The notes below the pieces were generated by a model, which was not told where the DNA came from, made no database searches, and worked only from the letters and a program-made list of their open reading frames with translations. 33,860 bases of DNA, taken from Planctomycetaceae bacterium. Its GTDB lineage: Bacteria; Planctomycetota; Planctomycetia; Planctomycetales; Planctomycetaceae. A program made the position numbers and the translations under genes. The first letter of the stretch is position 1, and every line of letters starts with the position of its first letter. The DNA is taken from contig JANQRQ010000138.1 of NCBI GenBank assembly GCA_028284485.1, forward strand, positions 1 through 33,860. Reading direction: 5' to 3'. Shown here piece after piece: positions 1-7,935 of the stretch.

Positions 1-58
1 TGGTACGGTATGAAGATGCCGAATCGAGCAATCGATGATACTCCTTGAGGAAAACAAA

Positions 59-1018
59 ATGGGACTGAATCGACGACGGTTTCTCACCGCGACAACTGCT
101 TTGACCGCAAGCAGCCTATTGTCCAATGGCATGTTCGCCGACGAACGACAGTCGCGCCGCAAGTTTACGATGGCTCTCGCGTGCGGTCCGTTGGGTGTAC
201 GGGCCGATTTGCAACAATCGATCGATTGGGCCTCAAGGTATGGATTCGAAGCAGTCGAACCCAAGTTGGCGGAGATTCAGCGAATGCCAGCTGCCCAACG
301 AAAAGAACTGATGCAGCAGCTCGCCGAGAAAAACCTCGTCTGGGGTTCGACCGGAGTACCAGCCGATATCCGTGCAGCGAGTGAATCCGAATTCGCCGGG
401 CAGCTCAAGCAATTGCCGGCGGCCGCCGAAGCCCTCCAGTCGGTCGGTGTCACACGTCTGCGCACGTACCTGCGGTCGCATCATGCGGAATTGACGTATT
501 TGCAAAACTTCAAACAGCACGCCGACCGCATTCGCCGTATCGGCAAAATCATTGGCGACTACGGATTGCGATTTGGTCTGGAATACGTGGGAACGCGACA
601 ACTTCTCAATGCATCCCGCTACCCCTTCCTGCATACGCTCGCCGAAACTCGAGAGCTTATCGCCGAAGTCGGACTGAACAACATTGGCATCGTCCCCGAC
701 AGTTGGCACTGGTATGTCGCCGAAGAAACGCGAGCGGACCTGCTGCAACTGACAAATGCCGATGTTGTGGGTTGCGACTTGAATGATGCCCCGACAGGAA
801 TCGCCGTCGTCGACCAGATCGACAATCGACGGGAGTTACCTGCCGCCACCGGAGTCATCGACGTCGGTACTTTTCTCGACGCGTTAGTGGAAATTGGATT
901 TGATGGACCGATACGTTGCGAGCCCTTTAATCAAAAGCTGCGCGAAATGGACAACGAGCCGGCCGTCGAGACAACGGCCGCAGCGATGAAGCGTGCCTTC
1001 GGCAAGATCAGCTCATAA
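59..1018 (+). CDS. Tat-exported sugar phosphate isomerase/epimerase-like TIM-barrel protein
   Basis: A 319-aa protein of the AP endonuclease 2/xylose-isomerase-like TIM-barrel superfamily (COG1082 type). The N-terminus carries RRRFLTA, a twin-arginine signal, followed by a short hydrophobic stretch, so folded export is expected. Likely divalent-metal ligands are visible as the Glu of GLEYVG, the Asp and His of PDSWHW and the Glu of RCEPFN, in the order expected for this superfamily. I chose ATG 59 over the in-frame ATG at 35 because GAGG (47-50) sits 8 bases before 59 and the Tat motif then lies at the very N-terminus. Family members isomerise or epimerise sugars or inositols; in planctomycetes exported versions are common and mostly uncharacterised. 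The substrate cannot be read from the sequence. It begins a run of co-directional genes for exported proteins. Confidence 0.85.
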   Translation: MGLNRRRFLTATTALTASSLLSNGMFADERQSRRKFTMALACGPLGVRADLQQSIDWASRYGFEAVEPKLAEIQRMPAAQRKELMQQLAEKNLVWGSTGVPADIRAASESEFAGQLKQLPAAAEALQSVGVTRLRTYLRSHHAELTYLQNFKQHADRIRRIGKIIGDYGLRFGLEYVGTRQLLNASRYPFLHTLAETRELIAEVGLNNIGIVPDSWHWYVAEETRADLLQLTNADVVGCDLNDAPTGIAVVDQIDNRRELPAATGVIDVGTFLDALVEIGFDGPIRCEPFNQKLREMDNEPAVETTAAAMKRAFGKISS

Positions 1019-1073
1019 AACAGCGTCGACAACGACACATGATGCCACGTCCATTCAGTCCGGGAGCAGGGGA

Positions 1074-2351
1074 ATGAATCGCGCACTCATTAAGTCGGTA
1101 TCCGTTTGCGGAATTGTTCTGACGCTCGCCATCAATTCGAGTTCTCTCACGCCGGCCAAGTCGCAGGATCGCTCCGCTCGGCCGACGGCGGACTACAAAC
1201 TTCCCTTCAGCAATCGACCGAAAGTGCAGGAGATTCGCGATTGGATCAAACAGGTTCCGGACCAAGATCGACCGGCAGCAATTGCCACATTCTATGAGCA
1301 AATCGGCAAACCGTATCTCGACAAAACTCGCAAACAGGGGCAATACAAACCACCAGGCATTAAAGACAGCGACACACGCGAGTTCGTATTCAAGTCGACA
1401 CCAACACGCGACCTGAAGCTATTCGTCGATTTCCCCGCCGATTGGCAGAAGGAAGACAATCGGCCCGCGTTAGTCTTTTGGTACGGCGGTGGATTCACGC
1501 AGGGTAATGCCGGCCAGTTTTACTATCAGGCCAAATATTTTACTGAGCGAGGCGCCGTCTGTTTTCGCCCCGAGTATCGCGTACGCGATACCGACAACAC
1601 CCTGCCGGTCCATTCTGTGGAAGATGGGATTTCCGCCGTCCGTTGGATCAAAGAGCGAGCTGGCGAATTCGGCATCGACCCGAATCGCATCGCGGTCGGC
1701 GGCGGATCAGCGGGTGGCTGTATGGCATCGGCAGTCGCTACTGTCGACACGCACAAATTCGCCGAGTTGGGATTCGTCGGCCCCGAGGACGATCAGGAAA
1801 TCGACACCGACGTTTCCGCCATGTTGCTTTTCAATCCCTACCTCGACTTCTTCGAGCCGACACATCCGAGGCAAATCGAAGAGGAATGCCTGTTCTTGGG
1901 TAAAGACCCCGAAGACTATCGCGAGGCGCTGCATGCCATTTCTGCGATTGAATATCTCACCACCGAATCACCACCCAGCATTATCATGTTCGGCACGCGT
2001 GATGCGTTTTACGTGTCGGACTTGCGTTGGATCGTCCGATGTCGCGAGCTAGGGCTACTGTGCCGCGACTACGTTTACAAAGGTGAGGTTCACAGTTGGT
2101 ACAACAATTCCCCACACTTGGAGTACACGACACACAACGCCAACGAATTCTTGATTGAGATTGGTTTTCTTGATCGGCAGCCGGAAGTGGCGCTGCCCCA
2201 CAAACCGATTAGTGGCGGTCGATCTGCAATCCAAGCCACCAAATACAATGGCAAGAAAGATTGGGACGAAATTCCTCGATATCGAGAATTTGTTGAAAAA
2301 CACAGTATCAAACTGATCCCGTTTAAACACTACGAACGGGCCGATCAGTAA
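1074..2351 (+). CDS. secreted alpha/beta hydrolase (acetylesterase/lipase-like)
   Basis: A 425-aa protein with an N-terminal hydrophobic signal segment and an alpha/beta-hydrolase fold. The oxyanion-hole motif is YGGGFT, the nucleophile elbow GGGSAGG places Ser at residue 212, the acid is probably Asp310 in GTRDAF, and the base His340 in EVHSWY, giving a complete Ser-Asp-His triad. The layout matches the Aes/BD-FAE group of esterases, often acting on acetylated or feruloylated carbohydrates; the substrate is not deducible. ATG 1074 is preferred over the upstream in-frame ATG at 993, which would overlap the previous gene and bury the signal peptide; AGGGG lies directly before 1074. The gene is 55 bp downstream of the isomerase-like gene, consistent with cotranscription. 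The last ~70 residues extend past the triad and I see no recognisable domain in them. Confidence 0.85.
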   Translation: MNRALIKSVSVCGIVLTLAINSSSLTPAKSQDRSARPTADYKLPFSNRPKVQEIRDWIKQVPDQDRPAAIATFYEQIGKPYLDKTRKQGQYKPPGIKDSDTREFVFKSTPTRDLKLFVDFPADWQKEDNRPALVFWYGGGFTQGNAGQFYYQAKYFTERGAVCFRPEYRVRDTDNTLPVHSVEDGISAVRWIKERAGEFGIDPNRIAVGGGSAGGCMASAVATVDTHKFAELGFVGPEDDQEIDTDVSAMLLFNPYLDFFEPTHPRQIEEECLFLGKDPEDYREALHAISAIEYLTTESPPSIIMFGTRDAFYVSDLRWIVRCRELGLLCRDYVYKGEVHSWYNNSPHLEYTTHNANEFLIEIGFLDRQPEVALPHKPISGGRSAIQATKYNGKKDWDEIPRYREFVEKHSIKLIPFKHYERADQ

Positions 2352-2455
2352 CGTTCGGGATACACGGCAAGCAAGAAATCTATAAAACTCGTGTGAAGTT
2401 GAAACCGAACTCCGTTAGCTTCGGTATGATAGAACTCTGGCCCGACTGATGTGCG

Positions 2456-2487
2456 AATCCGCGATGTGCGGATCCGCTCAGCGGATT
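2456..2487. repeat. nested inverted repeat in intergenic region
   Basis: AATCCGC (2456-2462) pairs with GCGGATT (2481-2487), and between them lies the perfect palindrome GCGGATCCGC (2468-2477). It sits about 100 bp before the cytochrome c/monooxygenase-like gene and after the alpha/beta hydrolase gene. No T-run follows, so a classical intrinsic terminator is unlikely; an operator or a processed hairpin is possible. TTGACA (2487-2492) touches its right end, but I find no -10 box at standard spacing. Confidence 0.35.
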
Positions 2488-2580
2488 TGACATCGACAGC
2501 CAAACTCGGAACGGTATACGCTACAATTATCTCGGCTGCCTTTATTCCTATTCGTAGATAAGCAAAGCAGGAACTTCGTT

Positions 2581-4098
2581 ATGGCGCACATTCGTAACTC
2601 CGTACTGGCAGTTGCAAGCATTGCCTTGTTGGTTTTGCCGCACTCCGACCTCTACGCCGTCGAGCCGAATGCGGCACCGACAACCGGTGAGGTAACGTTT
2701 TCGGAGCACATTGCCCCGCTGATTTTCAACAATTGCTACGAATGTCATCGCCCGGGTGAGGCGGCCCCCTTTTCGCTGATGAGCTACGAAGATGTCAGCA
2801 AGCGCGCCACCATGCTGCAAGAGGTGATGGAACGACGATTCATGCCGCCTTGGCATCCCGCCCCAGGTCATGTTGAGTTTCACAATTCGCGACGTCTCAG
2901 CGACGATCAACTCGCCCTGTATTCCAAATGGGTCGCTACAGGCAAAGCCAAAGGTGACGACGAGAAGTTGCCGGAATTACCGACGTTCGCAGGCGGTTGG
3001 CGCTTGGGCGAGCCGGACCTCGTTGTCACGATGCCGGAATCGTTTCACGTGCCGGCCGACGGTCGCGATATCTATCGCAACTTTGCAATTCCACTTGATC
3101 TGCCGGAAGACAAATGGCTGACCGCCATCGAAATTCGTCCCGACGAGCGGTCGGTTGTCCATCATGTGTTGTACTTCTCAGATGAATCGGGAGTTGCTCG
3201 CGGACTCGATGGACGCGATGGAAAACCGGGGTTCCGGGGAATGGGTTTTCGTGCGACACAAGTCGGCGGATGGGCAGTCGGCGGCGTGCCGTCGAAGCTA
3301 CCTTACGGCCTCGCGCGGAAACTGCCACAGGCTTCCGATTTGATATTGGCTTGCCACTTCCATCCCGTCGGAAAGGCGGCAGATGTCAAAATCACCGCCG
3401 CGCTCTATTTTGCTGATAAACCTCCCGAACGCGATTATGTCCGTTTTCAAATTCCGCCCGGGTACGGACGGGGGACAAAGCTTTCCCAGGGTGTCCCACC
3501 GGGTGAGAAGAATTTCCAAATCGAAGGGGAATTCACGCTGCCCGCCAAAGCAGAGTTGATACACGTTTCCGGACATGCGCATTACATCTGCAAATCGATG
3601 AAGGCGACCGCGACGCTTCCTGATGGGACCGTGCTCGACTTGCTGTCACTCCCAGCGTGGGACTTCAATTGGCAGGGGCAATATTACCTTAAGGAAGGAC
3701 TTTGGCTGCCCAAGGGAACAGTTTTGCGAGGAGAAGTCAATTACGACAACAGTGCCGATAATCTCAACAATCCCAACGACCCGCCGAAGCTGATCAAATG
3801 GGGAATTCAGTCGACCGATGAAATGGGATCGCTGTTCTTCGGGTTCGCCGTCAACGATGGCGACTTGTTCCCTGACCAGGGGCGACCGCGGGGCGGAAAC
3901 CGGGCGGCCGGTCTCACCCAACGACTCAAGGCGTTGGACAAGAACAGCGACGGCAAGTTGCAAGCCGACGAAATCCCTGCAGCGTTTCGGCCGTTGATGT
4001 CGCGGATTGACAAAGACAGCGATGGCGTGCTCGACCGGCAAGAACTGACCGAATCTGCCCCTCGACTTCGCCAGCTATTCGGTGGAGCAGGGCGATAA
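2581..4098 (+). CDS. cytochrome c / copper type II (PHM-like) monooxygenase-like protein with EF-hands
   Basis: A 505-aa exported protein (hydrophobic signal, residues ~5-27) with three parts. Residues ~38-120 are a cytochrome-c-like domain with heme motif CYECH (Cys52, Cys55, His56). Residues ~150-440 resemble the copper type II ascorbate-dependent monooxygenase fold of peptidylglycine hydroxylating monooxygenase and dopamine beta-hydroxylase: His194-His195 (VHHV), His259 (CHFHP), His332 and His334 (GHAHY) and Met415 (TDEMG) match the order and motif context of the known copper ligands, so both copper sites look intact. The C-terminus has two EF-hand loops starting DKNSDG and DKDSDG, predicted to bind calcium. 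The start has AGGA upstream. In many bacteria a redoxin domain is fused ahead of this cytochrome/monooxygenase unit; here the redoxin is the next gene. The substrate is unknown; hydroxylation or oxidation in the periplasm is inferred. Confidence 0.85.
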   Translation: MAHIRNSVLAVASIALLVLPHSDLYAVEPNAAPTTGEVTFSEHIAPLIFNNCYECHRPGEAAPFSLMSYEDVSKRATMLQEVMERRFMPPWHPAPGHVEFHNSRRLSDDQLALYSKWVATGKAKGDDEKLPELPTFAGGWRLGEPDLVVTMPESFHVPADGRDIYRNFAIPLDLPEDKWLTAIEIRPDERSVVHHVLYFSDESGVARGLDGRDGKPGFRGMGFRATQVGGWAVGGVPSKLPYGLARKLPQASDLILACHFHPVGKAADVKITAALYFADKPPERDYVRFQIPPGYGRGTKLSQGVPPGEKNFQIEGEFTLPAKAELIHVSGHAHYICKSMKATATLPDGTVLDLLSLPAWDFNWQGQYYLKEGLWLPKGTVLRGEVNYDNSADNLNNPNDPPKLIKWGIQSTDEMGSLFFGFAVNDGDLFPDQGRPRGGNRAAGLTQRLKALDKNSDGKLQADEIPAAFRPLMSRIDKDSDGVLDRQELTESAPRLRQLFGGAGR

Positions 4099-4151
4099 CA
4101 ACGAAAGACCGGGTGTCTCGAGAGTCTTTGGTCCGGAGGTGCGACGCCTAT

Positions 4152-4790
4152 ATGCGATACTTCCCTAGCCTGCCATCGGTCTTGTTGACGTTGGCTGCAC
4201 TGCCAAACTTCGTCCCTGCCGAAGAGGCAACGAAGGGTCAGGACCTTAAGAAAGTTGCGGACGTCACTGTCGAGTTGCAGTCACTTAGCGACAAAACTCT
4301 CAGGCCATTCAGCGTTCACGACGGCAAAGCCAACGTCGTGATTTTCACGACGGTCGATTGCCCGATTGCCAATTTCTACGTCCCCGAAATTAAAAAGATT
4401 GCAGAGGACTATCAGGACAAGGGAATCTCGCTGTACGTCGTGCACTGTGATCCCTACCTCACCCCGGAACGCGCCCGTGAGCACCAGAAGGAATACGAGT
4501 ATACGCTGCCGATCATGCTGGACCTGCGGCACGATCTCGTCCGGGCGACCGGTGTCCGCCGCACGCCAGAAGCGGTGATCGTGTTGCCAGAAGGCAAGAT
4601 TGCCTACCGTGGCTGTGTCGACGATCGTTTCGCTGACCTGGGCAAGAAACGCCAATCTCCGAGGCATCAATACTTGCGCCAGACGCTCGACGAAATTGTC
4701 GCGGGGAAACCGCTGACCAATCCTCGCACCGAGGTCGTCGGCTGCATTATCGAGATTCTGCCGGCCACGCGTGGTGGCCATTCAAAATGA
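4152..4790 (+). CDS. exported redoxin/thioredoxin-like protein, partner of the upstream monooxygenase-like protein
   Basis: A 212-aa protein with a hydrophobic signal ending near PAEEA, followed by a thioredoxin-fold domain of the AhpC/TSA-redoxin kind. The active-site region TTVDCPIAN contains a single Cys (Cys70) where thioredoxins have CxxC, as in peroxiredoxin-like members. The C-terminal tail has VVGCII (Cys198), resembling the linker that in fused homologues joins the redoxin to a cytochrome c domain. A GTG start at 4113 is possible, but ATG 4152 gives a cleaner signal peptide and has GGAGG at 4135-4139, 12 bases away, which is rather long. It lies 53 bp after the monooxygenase-like gene and is probably cotranscribed. 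Likely role: thiol or peroxide chemistry, or maturation of the neighbouring heme/copper protein in the periplasm (inference). Confidence 0.8.
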   Translation: MRYFPSLPSVLLTLAALPNFVPAEEATKGQDLKKVADVTVELQSLSDKTLRPFSVHDGKANVVIFTTVDCPIANFYVPEIKKIAEDYQDKGISLYVVHCDPYLTPERAREHQKEYEYTLPIMLDLRHDLVRATGVRRTPEAVIVLPEGKIAYRGCVDDRFADLGKKRQSPRHQYLRQTLDEIVAGKPLTNPRTEVVGCIIEILPATRGGHSK

Positions 4791-4840
4791 ATTCGCTGAC
4801 TGCCGGCATCGGCGACATGCCGAGCAGGAATGGTGGAACG

Positions 4841-6241
4841 ATGGCGATACTCTCCAAGATACGGCTTGGACTCGTTGTGGTTGGGTTGAGTCTGCCGTCT
4901 CACGTTCCAACGTTGTTGGCAGCTCCGCCGATCGACGAACTCAATTCGATCGTCGATCTAATTGAGCGAGACGCACCCTTGGATAGCTCGCAAGTACCCA
5001 TTGTTCGACTAGGCTCCACAACGACCGAAAGCCGGTTCTTTCCCGATCGTACGATGCGACACATCGCGCTTAAAATGACGAGTCAGAAGTACCGCGGAGT
5101 CGACTGCCGGCATGACGTCGACATCTATCTGCCGGATCGTCCGCTGCCGGATGAATCGCAACGTGTCGCGGCGATTATCTTGGGTGGCAATGAAATCCGC
5201 GCGGCCGAATTAGAAATGGATTGGTTGGAGTCGGTCGTGCTGCAGATGGGAATTCCATGTGTGGTGATTCAACAAGCATTCGTCGCCCGACAATTCGGTG
5301 CCAAGAACGCCGGCGAATTGATGTCGTTCGGAAATCAGCGGTACATGGAAACAGGCGACCCTCGTGAGGCCGGCTATTACGCGTTGGCAAAGATCTTCTC
5401 GGCCGCTGCCACTGTCGCCGAAGATTTGCCGGAACTTCGCGCCAGGCGGTTCATCGTCACCGGCAGTTCGAAGGGTGGCATGGCGGCGTTAATTGCTTGT
5501 GCCGGAGACTCACGCATCGTCGGAGCATATCCCACCGCATGGAATGCCGGAGCAGTGTTGGGATTCACTCGGCTGAAAGGCCAGCGATGGGGATGGGATA
5601 TCAAACCGAAAGAAACCGGCCCAGCCGGTCAATCGGCGCGAGAATCATTGGCGGTTATGGATACCCCCCGAGGAACACGATACCGCGAATTGTTCGATCC
5701 CGCCGAATGGGACGAACTTCTCGCTGGGAAATTTGTGATGCCGGCAGTCGGCACGAACGACCCGTTGTTCCACCTGCTTTCTGACGATAACTATTTCGAC
5801 GAATGGCAGTGTCGCAAGGCTTTGCTGCGGATTCCGAATTACGGGCACGGTCGGCGGCATGTTCAGCATACCCTCGGATGGAGGGCAGCAGTGGCTGCAG
5901 CATTGCAAAAGCGTCAGATCCCATCGATTCAGCTCGTGTCAGAAACCTCTGGAGATGAAGTGGAGTTGGTCGCCAAAATCCGCGGAGACTATACAACACT
6001 GGAATTGGAACTTTGGCAAACGACCGATTCTACCGGCGACTACCGGAAGGCAAAGTGGGTCCGTATAGATGCCAAAACGATCAAAAGAGGATCAAATCGC
6101 GTGCCACTAATGGATGTCTCTGTGCCAAGCGCGGGAACAGCCGCCTACTACGTTCGGCTTAACGAGCGGTCCCAGGACCTTGTCCTTGTCAATAGCTCAA
6201 ACATTGTGGAACTCGGAATGCCAATCAACCTTCGTCAATGA
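4841..6241 (+). CDS. exported PhoPQ-activated pathogenicity-related family hydrolase
   Basis: A 466-aa alpha/beta-hydrolase-fold protein resembling the PhoPQ_related family (PF10142). Its nucleophile motif GSSKGG places Ser210, followed by the typical AYPTAWNAG stretch. Asp307 (GTNDPLF) and His336 (NYGHGRRH) complete a plausible triad. The family is mostly uncharacterised; a few members act as esterases or peptidases. The chosen start at 4841 is followed directly by a signal peptide (MAILSKIRLG to about TLLAAP) and preceded by AGCAGGAA at 4823-4830. The alternative ATG 4787 overlaps the redoxin stop codon as ATGA, which would mean translational coupling but puts ~18 residues before the signal peptide. 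After the hydrolase fold, residues ~370-466 form a beta-rich tail with a conserved-looking PNY/GWR transition. Confidence 0.75.
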   Translation: MAILSKIRLGLVVVGLSLPSHVPTLLAAPPIDELNSIVDLIERDAPLDSSQVPIVRLGSTTTESRFFPDRTMRHIALKMTSQKYRGVDCRHDVDIYLPDRPLPDESQRVAAIILGGNEIRAAELEMDWLESVVLQMGIPCVVIQQAFVARQFGAKNAGELMSFGNQRYMETGDPREAGYYALAKIFSAAATVAEDLPELRARRFIVTGSSKGGMAALIACAGDSRIVGAYPTAWNAGAVLGFTRLKGQRWGWDIKPKETGPAGQSARESLAVMDTPRGTRYRELFDPAEWDELLAGKFVMPAVGTNDPLFHLLSDDNYFDEWQCRKALLRIPNYGHGRRHVQHTLGWRAAVAAALQKRQIPSIQLVSETSGDEVELVAKIRGDYTTLELELWQTTDSTGDYRKAKWVRIDAKTIKRGSNRVPLMDVSVPSAGTAAYYVRLNERSQDLVLVNSSNIVELGMPINLRQ

Positions 6242-6294
6242 TGCGAATTGGCCGCGGCATGGCCGGAGGAACGTATCCTGATCGGAGTTACTAC

Positions 6295-7893
6295 ATGATC
6301 CGCAAAGGCACATTGTTGATACTCGCTTTTTTCAGCTTGTTGTCGGCAAACTCCGTTGCTGCACCGCCGCAACAAGAACCAGCGTTTTATACCGACGTAC
6401 ATGGCGCGGGGGCATTGGTGCAATCGATGGATGCGGTCGGGCAATTCGATTCGTCGTACTTGCGTTACCGCGACGCCGGCGTCAATTGGTTGCTGAAGCA
6501 AACCCGCGAGTTTCCAGAAGAGGGCAGAACGTGGCTACAAAACCCTTCCGCTGAGAGAGGCTTTGCCAATTACCATACGACAATCACTGTGACAGCCAAC
6601 TACAGTGCTTCGGTACTCATGAAGATCTATGAGCAAACCGAAGACCCGCGGCTGCTCACCGCGATCGACAATCATATCGCCTGGCTGAAGAACACTGCCC
6701 GCAAGAAACAAACAACTGACGGAGCCGATGCACTCTTCTGGACGAGTCGGCATCATCTCGATGTCACCCAGCGTGCTGCAAAGCCTCGTCCGCTCATGTC
6801 GGGCCATAGCTGGGGATTCGGAAATATCTTGGACACGTTCGGTGAATACTACCGACTCACAGAAGACAAAAGCGTTCTCCTTTATTTGGAACAAGGATCG
6901 CGATTTGGATATCTCGCCAGTATCAAGATTCTGGGGGAATCAACAGTCGCGAATGCCCAGCGACGCCGCGGACGACCAAACATTGGCGGAAAAAGTCCGA
7001 GCAGTCTCCAGGAACGAATTCACTGGAAGCGGTACGACGGCAGCATCGTCACCGGTTTTTGTCGCGGCTGTTCTGGCAATGTGCATGCGCTGCAAACGGC
7101 GCAACAGTTCATTCCCGGGCGGCAGATTACGGACGATCGCTCGATTGAAGATGTCATCAATTCGGGGCTGCGTTACCTCATTGACGAAGCGAAGAAGGAA
7201 AACGACTTCGCGATCTGGCAGAACATGAATGGCAGGCCGGGCGAGCGGAACCTCGGTATCGGACGCGGGGTCTCGGGAATCGCGCTCACATTGTGGCACG
7301 GCTACGAGATGAATCGTGATCTGGGGAACGACGTCATGGCCCAGAATTCCCGTAAGACGGCCGACGCCACGATTCGCCTGATTCTCGACGAAGTCGAAAC
7401 GTTGAATATGAGCGAATCCCTCACGGAATACGTTGCCCAAGGTGCCGATGCCGACCAATCCGGCCGGCTCGTCGAAACGATCGGGATTTGCAGCGGCATC
7501 AGTGGAACGTATCGCTGGTTATTCGAGTACGCCGACGCCGTGCGCGAAGAAGACCCTGAATTGGCAAAGCGTTGCGAAGACGCAACCCGCATTGTTGCTC
7601 GGCGTCTCATCAATACCGCATTTGTTGTGGAGGGCGCGTATGCCTGGAAGAATCACAATCCAAAGTTTGGCGGCGAAAAGGTCGTGAACATGGCCATTGA
7701 TCATGGTCAGACCGGCGTCGTAACCGCATTGGCTGAGATCGGCCGGCGACTTGGCGACGAGTCAATCATGGATGCGGCTCGGAAAAGTGCCGACTTCGTT
7801 GTCGCCCAACTGGTGGAAGATGGCGATGGGTTGAAGATGCCGTTTCTGGTACCGATCGATCCGAACGCGGAACGATTGCTCGCATCTGAGTGA
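6295..7893 (+). CDS. secreted alpha/alpha-toroid protein resembling lanthionine synthetase C (LanC-like)
   Basis: A 532-aa protein with a clear signal peptide (MIRKGTLLILAFF to about SVAAPP) and then an all-helical repeat pattern. Glycine-rich turns recur at regular spacing: SGHSWGFG, FCRGCSGN, GIGRGVSG, ICSGISG, DHGQTGV. This is the G-x-x-G signature of the (alpha/alpha) toroid in LanC and related proteins. Candidate zinc ligands are Cys256 or Cys259, Cys399 and His470, but the canonical CHG triplet is not present, so metal binding is uncertain. ATG 6295 is chosen over 6238 because GGAG at 6284-6287 is ideally spaced and the signal peptide starts there. No lanthipeptide precursor or dehydratase gene is nearby, so classical lanthipeptide cyclisation is unlikely. 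The alternative is an (alpha/alpha)6 glycosidase or isomerase fold. Confidence 0.6.
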   Translation: MIRKGTLLILAFFSLLSANSVAAPPQQEPAFYTDVHGAGALVQSMDAVGQFDSSYLRYRDAGVNWLLKQTREFPEEGRTWLQNPSAERGFANYHTTITVTANYSASVLMKIYEQTEDPRLLTAIDNHIAWLKNTARKKQTTDGADALFWTSRHHLDVTQRAAKPRPLMSGHSWGFGNILDTFGEYYRLTEDKSVLLYLEQGSRFGYLASIKILGESTVANAQRRRGRPNIGGKSPSSLQERIHWKRYDGSIVTGFCRGCSGNVHALQTAQQFIPGRQITDDRSIEDVINSGLRYLIDEAKKENDFAIWQNMNGRPGERNLGIGRGVSGIALTLWHGYEMNRDLGNDVMAQNSRKTADATIRLILDEVETLNMSESLTEYVAQGADADQSGRLVETIGICSGISGTYRWLFEYADAVREEDPELAKRCEDATRIVARRLINTAFVVEGAYAWKNHNPKFGGEKVVNMAIDHGQTGVVTALAEIGRRLGDESIMDAARKSADFVVAQLVEDGDGLKMPFLVPIDPNAERLLASE

Positions 7894-7935
7894 TTATGGA
7901 TACACAGACCGCCGGGATCGCATCTTGACGCTTGA

